Origin: Clonostachys chloroleuca
Lineage: Eukaryota > Ascomycota > Sordariomycetes > Hypocreales > Bionectriaceae
DNA: 64,000 nucleotides
Direction of reading: 5' to 3'
Assembly (NCBI GenBank): GCA_037952775.1
Contig: JBANAY010000003.1
Location: 13,392,001-13,456,000, forward strand
The notes under the pieces: generated by a model
What the model saw: the letters and a program-made list of their open reading frames with translations, nothing else
Told to the model about the DNA's origin: nothing
The model's database searches: none
Position numbers and translations under genes: made by a program
Shown here: one piece after another, positions 42,853 to 53,057 of the stretch
How the letters are laid out: every line of letters begins with the position of its first letter
How positions within the stretch are numbered: position 1 is the stretch's first letter

Positions 42853-43440
42853 TTATGGCTTCCTTTTATACAGCTTGTGAGCCAAGTCTTGAGCATATCC
42901 ACCCATGGTCATCGTGGGATTCCAACTACCCGCAGTTGGAAAAAGGGCAGCTCCAGTGACATGAACATTCTCAATCCCGTGAGGACGATAAAGCTCATCC
43001 ACGGAACCACCAATTTCCTTGGGTCCCATAAAACAAGTACTTGACTCATGAACAATACCAGGGATTCGAATAGTGTCGGCTGCTGGCTTTGTCTTAATCC
43101 AGCCGTGAGTTGTCTCATCCCACCATTCGATACTCGACACGTGTTTATCGCCGCCTGCCATTTCTTTAATGGTATCGTAGGTGGCCGTATCCATCACATC
43201 CCAACAGCCATAATCCTCCTTACTCAAGGTGTATTGCAGGGTGACGTTGCAAGTCGGGTCAGTGCCTTTGTTGAGAGTGACATGATTTTCATATATCATA
43301 TTTACCTCTTATCTACACTGCCCGAAGCCACTGACTGGCTGACCTTGCTAACCTTGACTTACAATATCATTGACCTCCATGTGCAGTGAGGAGAGGCGGT
43401 GATACAGACCGACTAGCCCATAGTACTCTCCGGGCTCTCT
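42853..43440 (-). pseudogene. GMC oxidoreductase, C-terminal fragment
   Basis: 149 clean codons encode the C-terminal domain of a glucose-methanol-choline oxidoreductase: YTLSKEDYGCWDVMDTATYD, GIVHESSTCFMGPKEIGGSV, and VTGAALFPTAGSWNPTMTMG with GYAQDLAHKLYK. The HESST and N-P motifs include the catalytic His/Asn pair (H in IVHES, N in SWNP). A preceding exon (about 43363-43440, RLSSLHMEVNDI) can be joined through a GTAAGT intron, but the FAD-binding N-terminal two thirds is missing, so it is a 5'-truncated gene. Confidence 0.75.
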
Positions 43441-44107
43441 CTCTCGTAGTCATCTCCCTCAGGCCCTTAATAATCGCTAATGTATATAAAAATGGTGGCT
43501 GGAGAATGAGTTGAACCAGACATGGCGGTTGTTGGTGGGCCAAATTCAGCATTACCTGATCATCTAGGCCTTCACAAATCCTATACCAGATGAAATCTGG
43601 TATACTTACCAGGACGCGACACAGCTCGGGTTTTTGGACCTCGGACTGCTGGATGGTCTGCCCCAGGGCGCGAACTGATCGTGCTTGAGCCAGGCAGCGT
43701 CTGGGTTGCCCTCTTGTATAAGCACCGTGATGGGCTCGGCGGGCAGCTCGAGCGCCCCGGCGCATACGGAGGAAGGGGATAAGAAGAGTCACAGTGTATA
43801 GAGGCCTACATGAAGCCGGTCACGATGGCTACCGGCTAGCCTACGCGCCGAGCAACATACATGCCTCAGCGTTTAAACATAGCATCTGATACCCTCACAT
43901 CTCCTTATATGTATTGAGTGAATAAACAGGATTGCCAGTCATATTCTCTTGACGCAACAATAGCAAGGGACTCCTACGTACTAGTTCTCCTCGGCCTCGT
44001 TCTTATTTCTAGTCTCATCCTAACTCTCATCACCGTGCCCATACTCGCTCTCCTCAACCTTGGCCCTCTCATCCTCGCTCACGCTCTCGCTCTCTTGTGC
44101 CTCTGTG
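43441..44107. other. Intergenic region
   Basis: No supported gene. The part from 43980 on is simple-sequence rich (TCTC/CTCG runs; on the minus strand GAG-rich, coding acidic/arginine runs) and may be the tail of the next relic. Confidence 0.4.
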
Positions 44108-44846
44108 TCATTCTCGCCCCCGCTCTCTTGCCTCTTCGTCGTTTTTGCCCCCGCCCTGCTTAATGGCCCATTCCAGATCGTTGAGAAGTGCTGAGAGGGG
44201 GCCTTCGCGCCCCGGCTGGAAGTTTACACATATATTGACAAGATGATCCTTTCTCTTGGCGACAACAAGATCCTGTCCCCATCCCACTGCTGCCACTCGA
44301 TGCCTCACGTCACAGAGCAAACGTCGCGGGATCCGAAAGAAAATCTCATTATGCTCCTCTATGATTCTCCGCATCCTCCACTTGATCCCAAAAGTACCAT
44401 GCTGACGAAAGCCTCCCTGCCAAACTGTAGGCGGCGGGGGCCTTCCCGATGGGGTGGGCCTCTCGCTTCCTGACACTCCGGTCGCCGTGGTGGAACTGGC
44501 ACGTGAAGTGATAGTCTTTCGGCTTGCCAAGATCAATATCAACTTTTCTGGGAATGGGTAAGGCTACTCTGCCCTGCTCTGGCACTCTGTAGTTGGTCAT
44601 TTTAAGCCACTCATGGATTCCTTGGGCAAAGATGTGTATTTTTTTTACGGAATGGGTCGTCTGGATGTCCCAGGAGGACGGAGTCGTCCATACACGGTGC
44701 GATTCAAAAGTGATTCTACGCTGACGGAAGCACTTTGTCTTTGGCATCGCCGACAATACTCTGGAAAATGTCGTATTGAAGAAGCCAGCCCTAGCACTTG
44801 ATTGCATGTGACATGTGCGCTGCCTGTGCGCTACGCAGCTCTTCAA
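44108..44846 (-). pseudogene. Hypothetical protein split across two frames
   Basis: The upstream frame reads KKIHIFAQGIHEWLKMTNYR and IDLGKPKDYHFTCQFHHGDR. The downstream one reads FRQHGTFGIKWRMRRIIEEH, NEIFFRIPRRLLCDVRHRVA and VNICVNFQPGREGPLSALLN with a charged repeat-rich tail. The two overlap around 44440-44500, and a single frame change would give one protein of about 200 residues. I do not recognise the family. It may be a frameshifted gene or carry a small intron I could not place. Confidence 0.4.
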
Positions 44847-46059
44847 ACTTAACTAAATCTCTTCGCCGCTTTCCCACTCCAAGACCCTGGCAGTCAAAAT
44901 GGTGGCGTAGTACAAATGTGCTGACTCTATCGCTCGAATCTTGATCAGTATTGAAAACGTACTCGGATGATAATCGGCAAGGGTATTAGAGAAGTCCAGA
45001 GTGGACTGGTTTCCTCAATACTGACATTCTAAGTAGGTGGTGCCGACGCGATAATTCGATATTACTTGGATGAGGTTCCAACCATGAGAAGCGCCTACTA
45101 GAAGCTCAACATCTAGGCAAGTTACGATAAGGCATAGAGTTACCCCACCCGTAGAATACCAAAACAAACGATTATCGAAAGCTTACGAGACCTGTAAAAC
45201 TGATCTCGTTCCTGTTTGAAAGCAGTAGAATTCTTTTTTACAGGAAGGTTCCTCCTCGGCCATATATACTATCCGTAGCCATCTTGCGTAGAAGCTTGTC
45301 CTTGTTTCGGGCTCTGCAAAGAGCTTTAGCTGTGGAATTCTGGGAGATATTATCCACGAACGTACCTTAGTCATGGGTCTTGAGATGCAGCTTAAAGACG
45401 GTCTGGCTCATGACCCAATACAAGCCAATGCCGTGAGGGAGCTTCCTTAGGATCGCAATAAGCAACCACCCTTGGAAAATTCCACTCACTGTTCCAGCTA
45501 AACGTTATATCCTGGCTTGAAGCCCTACTTTCATATACTATTGCCGTAAATGTACCAGTCATACCTCATCTATGACGAGACTAACAATTGCACGCAATCA
45601 GAATACAATGGCGGATGGAAATTATCACATGACTATTACGTGCAACTTCTGCCGGAGGCCCGTAACCGACGTAGTAAACTAGGCGGAAGTAATTTCCATC
45701 GCCGCAAGCTTCGTCGGACAAGGACGACTAGTGGGTATTAGGGTCAGGTTGCGGAAATGGTGGCTGCAACAGATGTCAACTCTCAGTCGGGCCAGGGAAT
45801 TCCAACCCTGATTTTCATCTCGGCTTCATCGACTACGATCGGACCAAGTACCTTTCAACATGAATCATCACAATTCTGACAACGATAACCACCTAATCAT
45901 GATCCTCGTTATAAACTTTCATGTGTGAGGAAGTATTCGGATTTCGGAGATGTCACAAGCTTGTCACGTCTGAGCTCGTCGGCTAACCCGAGATTGTTTG
46001 TGATTGGCTAAGGGTCAATGCCTATTGATTCACTATGGAGAAGGCTATCATACGTGGGA
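44847..46059. other. Intergenic region with possible rhodopsin N-terminal scrap
   Basis: Mostly non-coding. At 45680-45745 the plus strand reads EVISIAASFVGQGRLVGIRV, which could be the first transmembrane helix of the rhodopsin-like relic to its right. Confidence 0.35.
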
Positions 46060-46900
46060 AGTAACCTCATAAGAATACTCGCAGGTTCTGAAGGTGGGTC
46101 CAGTGGCATCGCACCATCCTAAACCGAGACTGGTGCAAAGATGCCAACTCGATCATCTACTTCCCCACCGCCTATTTCACCAAAGTTCCCCATCTACTGC
46201 TTATTGGCCGCGTCTTTGCAGTGAAGGGGCGAGCCGCTAGGAGCATTCACATCTTTATCGTCATACTCTTTGTCGCCTACCTACCTGCCCAGATTGTCAA
46301 AATAGTCATTTGCATTCCTATCCGAGCATACTGGGACCCTTCGGTGGATGGCAGATGCCTCAACCAACGCAAAATTTTCCTCTTCGGCTTAGCCCTGGCC
46401 ATCTTCACTGATTTTGTCATCCCGTTGCTGCTTATTTCACTGACTTGGTCGCTGCGTGTTCGTTGCGAAAGAAGATCAAGATTATAGCGCTGCTTGGAGC
46501 CGGCGGTGTTGCGACTGGCATGACAATACTGCGGATGTACAAGGCGGTCAAATTCAGAGACTCAAATGATGTGATGGCGGACTTTCAATGGTTGATGCTT
46601 ACCACGTGAGTTTAGCTAAGACTATCACGGTCAAAATAACTGACTCGCGCACCGTCACGGGATAGCTGAGCTCACGATTGGGTTGATTTGTTCGTGCTTT
46701 CCCGCCGTAAGCATTCTTCTAAAACAGCCTACGAGTCGTGGAACTCTTCATGGAGCAGCAAGAACAAGCTCAATGCTCGACAGGATCAGCGCGATCGTGC
46801 GTGCCTGGGAACAATGCAGGACGAGCCAAGCCGAAGTAAGCGCTCAAATGCATCTCCCTTGAGAAGTTCGTCGTCTTCAAAAGTCGGTGTTGAGATTGCA
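46060..46900 (+). pseudogene. Rhodopsin-like (Pth11/SatC type) integral membrane protein relic
   Basis: Pieces in order: GYHTWEVTS..EYSQVLK, IIYFPTAYFTKVPHLLLIGR, AARSIHIFIVILFVAYLPAQ with IVKIVICIPIRAYWDPSVDG and RCLNQRKIFLFGLALAIFTD, then after a frameshift KKIKIIALLGAGGVATGMTI and LRMYKAVKFRDSNDVMADFQ, and past an intron-like gap AELTIGLICSCFPAVSILLK. These are helices 3-7 of the fungal seven-helix rhodopsin-like family, in which CIPIRAYWDPS..GRCLN(Q) is the hallmark loop. At least two frame breaks and a missing N terminus make it non-functional. Members occur in large expanded families as plasma-membrane receptors or cluster-associated proteins. Confidence 0.75.
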
Positions 46901-49177
46901 ATACTATCTAAGCATCCGGGGCAGATAGGACGGGGATGTGAAGCAAGATAGCAATCAGGGTCATGGGATCAACAATCACGAGACCAACGAGTGTGTCAAC
47001 TCCATCTCGGCGAATACGTGACAAAAAAGACGGATTCGGCGAACCTGTAGGATAAGAGAGAAGTTGAAGTCTATGGAATCTTAATCAAGTTATAAGGATG
47101 GATGTGGTGAAAGGGCCTTTCCAGCTAGCAAACCTGAATCGCGATGTATGATGGCAGTAACATCACGGTGCGGTACCGAGCACAGAGATCTGTCACGCAT
47201 GGTAATGGTAAACAGCGTGGTTAACGTTGTCAAGTCATATTATAACTGGAGAGCTACCGTCTAAGTCTATTGAATACCTCTCTGAGCCATATGCCTATAT
47301 TATGCATGTCATGGCTAGAGCGTCCCTTCAGACCGTGGTCTGCTAGACTGACATAAATCGATATCGATCCTGCAAACCTTGGCACATTCCGGGAATTCGT
47401 TCCTTACAGATTATCTAAACGTATGTAGCCGGAGGTTAGGCTCCGGGACTGGATATATGTAAATAGCCTATGATATACAGTTTGTGAAGGAAGAAGTAAT
47501 AGATGTTGAGGTATATCCCAGATAAATCAGATACTTCGACGGGAGCCCTCTAGGGCTACACCTGTTTGCTGCCATTCGAAACTGTTCTGCCCGGCTAGCA
47601 GTCACAACTATGTACTTACTGCATGGGAGTTAAAAATCCACGATGTTCGGGTTGGGCTAACCTAGCACTACTGGTTTGCCTCAATCATATTCAGGCTCCA
47701 GAGCAGTATTCCCACAAATCCTAAGCCTTTATTTGTGCTAATCTTGACATTGGGGGACATCTTTAGTCGACCGCATATCAAATCGCAATATATACAAAGG
47801 TATTGGTTGGAAAAGAAGGAGGTCCTGTTTGTACTATAGCACAAGGGCAAGCTATATTGGGGAGCCTTCGCATTATTCATGGCACAATCATGCTATTTCA
47901 CAGAGTCTTTGAACAGGCCTTAGTCTTGCATTTTTCCTTCGCCAGACGAGCCCGACTCATTACCGGAGGTCGCCATTGTCACCGTAATTGATCTGGATGA
48001 CCTTTTCGTCGTAATCAAATTAAACGCTGGGCTGCAGCTGATTGGATTGAGTTGTGATGAGTGCTGGTTCCACGCAGCCTCGACTCACGAGATTCGAGGT
48101 CTTGCAGACCGTCCTAGAGAACGATTCCTGCTGCCGAAGAGTGCCGCTCTTTAATTTCCTGATGCTCCGTCATGGGATGGGATTTCTATAGCACTGCGCC
48201 TTGCCGACATGCCAGATAACTGAGCGACATTCTTTTTCCTACTACCCGCCTCAAACACTACTTGGCTATTAGATTCTGAATCATCGGGCCGGGTTGAGAA
48301 GACCGTTGTTCGAATCCATCCTCGGACATGTACGTTTGCCATTAGAAATATTGTGGGTTTATCGGAGATGAGATATGATGAGATGTTTTCGGGGTCGGAG
48401 AAGCGGAGATGAAGTTAACTCTGGGAGAGGGCTTCTCCGGTCAGACTTAGAATTGATATTGGTTTGCTGCCGCCTTCGCAATCATTTAACTATCATTACG
48501 TCATGATGAGGTCCATTGGCGAGGCTGAAAGATGAAACCGTATGAGATTACAAGTTGAGATTGTGGTTCAAAGGATGAAATCTTATCGGCGAACTCATAT
48601 TTTGTACGGAGTACCGAAACCTAGTTACAACCTAGCGTCATTATTTTATTCAATTGCTGCGAGAAATTCCGGACCCCACTTTGGAGGGCCCATCAGGATG
48701 AAGTGAATAAGTTTTGCCAGGTACTTCGTCTTGCCGCCGGCCTTTTAGTTCTTGAGATGGCTCCGAGTCAACCGTCCCTTAGCCTTCGTTGTTCAGGCAG
48801 GGGGGGGGGGGGGGGGGGGGGGGATTTTCCTGCATTTGGAATGAAAGATTTTGCCTTGTCATCTTCGCTAGTGACATTTCGCGCATATGCATCATTGTAT
48901 GTTATATACATTCTCCTCAGCATGGCCCTGAAGTACCTGAAAAAATATCTACCTCAACTAATGAACCCTGGCCAACTATGGATTTGGAGTACAAGCACCT
49001 AGTGAACCACATTTGGTCGAGTCCTAAGCTACGTGAACTCATGGCTCTCAGGGAGATACAATACCACTCAATGCCAGGCTGGGCGGAGGTTGCTTCGGTG
49101 CTATGGATGCAAATTGAATTGCTCCCTAGGTCTAAGCATTATTTTCGTCTTACACTATTATTAACTAGGCAGTTTCC
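46901..49177. other. Gene-poor stretch with a G homopolymer
   Basis: No supported gene. There are palindromic words (AGCCCTCTAGGGCT near 47545; AGCCGGAGGTTAGGCTCCGG near 47428) and a 24-base G run (48800-48823). A 65-codon frame at 48977-49181 (MDLEYKHLVNHIWSSPKLRE) has no family match. Confidence 0.4.
48800..48823 (+). repeat. 24-base poly-G tract
   Basis: An uninterrupted G run; could form a G-quadruplex. Length in an assembly is unreliable. Confidence 0.85.
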
Positions 49178-50303
49178 CTAAACACTCTCTTTGAAAGTCG
49201 GATCGCTCTCTCCGTCACCAACCACCACGGTAGTCTCAACGGTCTTAGTGATACCATGAGGCTCTGGGAAAGTAGCTAAGTGAATTTGTGATCCATTACT
49301 ACCCTCATTGGCCACCGGATCTTTACCAATCCTACTCAGTATGGTGTTTCCACGACCGGGCACGACCGGGCCGCTGCTCACAATGACACGTGAGGTAAGT
49401 CCATAGTTGGTAGGGTTGGACTTGTCTCGACTGTTGGAATACCAGCCCTCTCCTTGGCTGCGTGAGCCGCCTCTGGCGACTTTAGAAATGAGGTTGGCCA
49501 TGACAAGCTCGATGTAGAGCTTGACGATATATGCAAGAGGAGCAAACTGGACGTATCTGTACCAAGTGTTAGCTCAACATCGGTCAATCCGGATGGGATG
49601 GAGCTACAGATAAGGATCCGGCAAGCTGAGGAATCCCAGCAGCAGTATATCCATGGACGTCGAGATAAACACCATGCTAACGTTGAAGTTGAATAACCGC
49701 CAGTACTTGTCAAGTCCATTGGCAATCAAGTGGTAGCGCACCAGGTACAAGAAGTACAGGTTGAGTGCCAGGTCTATGACGAGGAAGAAAGACTTTTCTG
49801 CCTTCTCGAACACCATATTGACATGCTTTTGGGTAGGCGTGGCCCCGTCAAGGTGTGCAATGGTCCAGATGTAGCCGACAGCGACATTGATAGGTCCAAT
49901 AATGATTATAAGACCCCATTTCAGGTAGCGTGCTCGGCGTCTGTTGGTCATGATCAAGGCGACTCGGTTGGCGATAATCTGAGGGAGGAGCTGTGTCTGG
50001 ATAGACCATAGAAAGACAGTAGTCAGGAGAAAGCCAAGGCTGTTTGGAGTTGATGAGCTAGGAGAGTAACCAGATGCACCACAGTGCTACTCACTTTCCA
50101 TGGATGATGCTATTCAAGAAGAGAAATGTAAGGAGAGCAAAGACAAAGTTGACCCATGTCTCGATCCAGATCATGTACAGGTAGGCATTGTGGAGACTGT
50201 GGGCATGTTTCCAGATGGCCCTCGTTTGCAATACGGCCTTTGCAAAGGTAAAGGCAAAAACACCAATAAAGAGACCGTAGTAAATCGATGCAAGATCAAT
50301 CAT
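49178..50303 (-). CDS. Multispan integral membrane protein of unknown function
   Basis: Three exons on the minus strand: 50303-50095, 50039-49608 and 49556-49178, with introns of 55 and 51 bp. Total 1020 nt, 339 residues, no defects. The start MIDLASIYYGLFIGVFAFTF is chosen because it opens the first of about seven hydrophobic segments (also YMIWIETWVNFVFALLTFLF, LLTTVFLWSIQTQLLPQ, WGLIIIIGPINVAVGYIWTI, FFLVIDLALNLYFLYLVRYH, VFISTSMDILLLGFLSL). The C-terminal 100 residues are hydrophilic and serine/threonine-rich, presumably cytosolic. This is a common fungal membrane-protein architecture, often next to metabolic genes; no function is assigned. Confidence 0.8.
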
Positions 50304-51911
50304 GTTGGGTAGTAGGGAGTGAGCTGACCGAGAAATGGAACGGAGGAATATGAAAAAACGGAATGTGTAATGGACGGATGGTATTATATAGCTGAGTGTG
50401 TTTCTCCTGAGGTGTAGAAAACCCCACAGGCACACTAGTCCTCGATGGATGAGCCCAATATAGATTGATGCTGTATGCCTTGACCATGGCATCCTATCCA
50501 AAACCAAGGCGTCAGCTTTCCTAACCCTGTTGTCTTGGTAAATGATGATTGTCATAACTAACGAGTAGAGTCAGGCACTAGCAAAGCCTAGACACTGGTC
50601 TGAAGATCTGTAAGGGGTTATCCCATGCCGAGAAGACCCTGAGGAACGCGCTACGCCTCCATGTGGAAAGTCTGACGGAGTAATGCCGGTGAGCGTCCCA
50701 CAGGATTGAGTTTGTCCTGAGTGACATGAGCCAACAGTCGCAATATCGGAAGCCCGGATTGTCGACAAACAACATCGTCGGTAATCTCTACGAAGCAAGC
50801 AAGCCTCAGGCGGTAAGACAGACCCTGTACCCTCGTGGGCGAGGTGGCTGCTCATGCATTGTCTGGACCGGGTGATGATGGACCGGGTGATGATGGAGCG
50901 GTTGGTTGGGTTGCTGTAGGAGGCTGCGAGGGGGACTATTTATGGCGCCGAACAGTCGGTCGGTTAATCAATTTTACTGTCTCTTTCACTCAACACCATG
51001 AACACCATATTGGTTATGCACTGATTGAAGCGACGCCTACGAGTTTCTCCTTGTCGGCGGTAACCTTTTCACCGGGATCTGCATATCAGTTTCCAAGCTC
51101 TTGACTTTGTCCTTGGCCTCTTAGATATTCAGTTGAAATCAATATTCTGGCTAGCTACTTTGCCTCAAGCCAGATATCTCATCGCCTGCTATGGAAAAGA
51201 CGGACATACACAGGCTTGTGAGATGCTCCTCAGAGTCATTGCCCGAGGCCATTGATAGGGCTAGTGAACATGGAGTTTGGTGCGGAGGAAATTATCGTCC
51301 CATGATCCACCCCCGTGGGGACAGTTTGCCCCCAGTGAGTTCTAGGTTTTCTCTATTCTCTTTCGGTCTGGGGTCGGAATTCTTAGAAGAGTTAGGGCCA
51401 GTCGCTTGGGTTCCGACGGCGGAGGATGTCGGCATTATAGGAGATTCCGATGTGCGTTTCGAACACCCACTTACACCAATTCCGATCCAATTAACAAGAC
51501 AACAAACAGCCTTATTCTGTCGGCAATTGAGTTGAATCCCATGCTTTCATCTGCTAGTACCCGCAGGAATGTATATTTGAGTGGAGCAGAACCATCTCTA
51601 ACGACTTTGAAAATTGGAAGTAGTTCCGACGAGCACAAATCACTGGCGCATGTCATCTGCACAGACCAGACTTTGGAGTAATCTCGATTTCGTAGCAGCG
51701 GCAGGCCAAGGATGTCAGCAATGCCAGCTAGTAAATTAGAGCCGCGGTACAGGAGAATGTTGTCGGGCACAGCTGCTTAAAAGACACAGAGAAGAAGCCG
51801 TCAGCTAGTCCAATCAAGTCATGGTCATCAGATGTGTCATTTGTGTCCTCGGCCCTCCCCGTTTAGGATCGTCGAAATATCAACCGTCTCAATTCCAATC
51901 GATTGTTCAAA
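50304..51911. other. Intergenic region between membrane-protein gene and SDR
   Basis: Contains the promoter of the minus-strand membrane-protein gene at its left edge and of the SDR at its right edge (TCAACCGTCTCAATTCCAAT, 51880). GGACCGGGTGATGAT is tandemly doubled near 50866-50895. A 114-codon frame at 51191-51535 has no family resemblance and is not called. Confidence 0.45.
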
Positions 51912-52958
51912 ATGGCTGCTACCGCAAATGGCGGCACCAATGGCAACCGTGTCGTGGTCGAGGAGGCTAGCTTCGCGACCTACCCAGACCTCAATGGCAA
52001 AGTTGTATTCTGTATGTGACCCAACTCCCTCTACTACCTGCTATTCCCAAGAGGGACGAGAATTATCATGAGAAAGATCGCTAACCACCATGCCGTGTAC
52101 CTTTAGTGGCCGGCATTGGCCAGACTGGTGACCAGAACATGTGGGGGAATGGTGCTGCCACTGCCCGCATTCTGGCCAGGCAAGGGGCCAAGATCTTTGG
52201 CTGCGACTTGTATCTTGAAGCCGCTGAACTAACATGAAAGCGCATTGTCGCCGAGGGCGGCGAGATCACAGTTGTATCCGCCGACGTCACCAATAACGAG
52301 AGTGTGAAGACGGCGGTCGATGCTTGCATGGAGAAGTATGGCCGTATTGATATTCTGATCAAGTAAGTCAGTCAGCTACAGACCTACAGACTCACCAGAG
52401 CCAAAACAAATCTGGCTTTAACTAATACTGCTCTTTCTGCCAAGCAACGTTGGTCGGTCTGAGCCCGGTGGTCCCGCCGAGATGACGGAGAAGGTCTGGG
52501 ACGCCCAGACAAACGTCAACCTCAAATCTGTCTACCTCTGCTGTCACCACATCCTTCCCCTAATGGAGACGCAGGGTGGCGGCGCTGTCGTCAACGTCGC
52601 CTCCATTGCTGGCCTGCGTTACATTGGCAAGCCCCAAGTGGCCTATGCTGCTACCAAAGCCGGCGTGATCCAGTTCACCAAGGCTACCGCCGTCATATAC
52701 GCCGCAAAGAACATCCGCATGAACATCGTCGTGCCCGGTCTGATGCACACACCGCTGGTCGGCATGCTGGCAGACAAGTACGCTGGAGGAGACCTGCAGG
52801 GCTTCATTGCCAAGCGAAACAAGTCCGTTCCCATGGGCAAGATGGGTGACTCGTTTGACGTGGCCATGAGTGTTGTCTTTCTGGCGTCTGAACAGGCGCG
52901 GTATATTACTGGGCAGAAGATTGTGGTCGATGGCGGTATCACTTCATCGACTGGCTGA
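51912..52958 (+). pseudogene. Short-chain dehydrogenase/reductase with premature TGA
   Basis: Classical SDRs oxidise or reduce alcohols/ketones with NAD(P). Exons 51912-52011, 52107-52362 and 52445-52958 (introns 95 and 82 bp) give 290 codons. Visible motifs: the cofactor loop LAGIGQTG (family TGxxxGxG), DVTNNESV, INNVGRS (NNAG-like), VNVASIAGL with the catalytic Ser, and YAATKAG (YxxxK) followed by the VPGLMHTPL C terminus. The only defect is TGA at 52235-52237 (codon 77, ELT-stop-KRIVAEGGE), compatible with CGA to TGA. The rest is well conserved, so inactivation is recent or is a sequencing error. It lies tail to tail with the Zn2Cys6 regulator (99 bp between stops). Confidence 0.85.
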
Positions 52959-53057
52959 TGGGTTATGGATGATCATGTAACAAAAATAGAATGCCTTTTT
53001 CTTTAAGTTGAAAGAATAGTAAATAAATACTCTGCACAACATAAGTCTTGTTTTTGG

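Noticed and set aside
43918..44163. 81-codon plus-strand ORF with long hydrophobic stretch
   Set aside because: It is the complement of a GAG-rich simple sequence; hydrophobicity is a by-product of CTC/CTT repeats.
52201..52240. A 31-bp intron that would remove the SDR premature stop
   Set aside because: It has GTATCT and a CTAAC-like branch but is too short for a fungal intron and would shift the frame of the well-conserved downstream exon.
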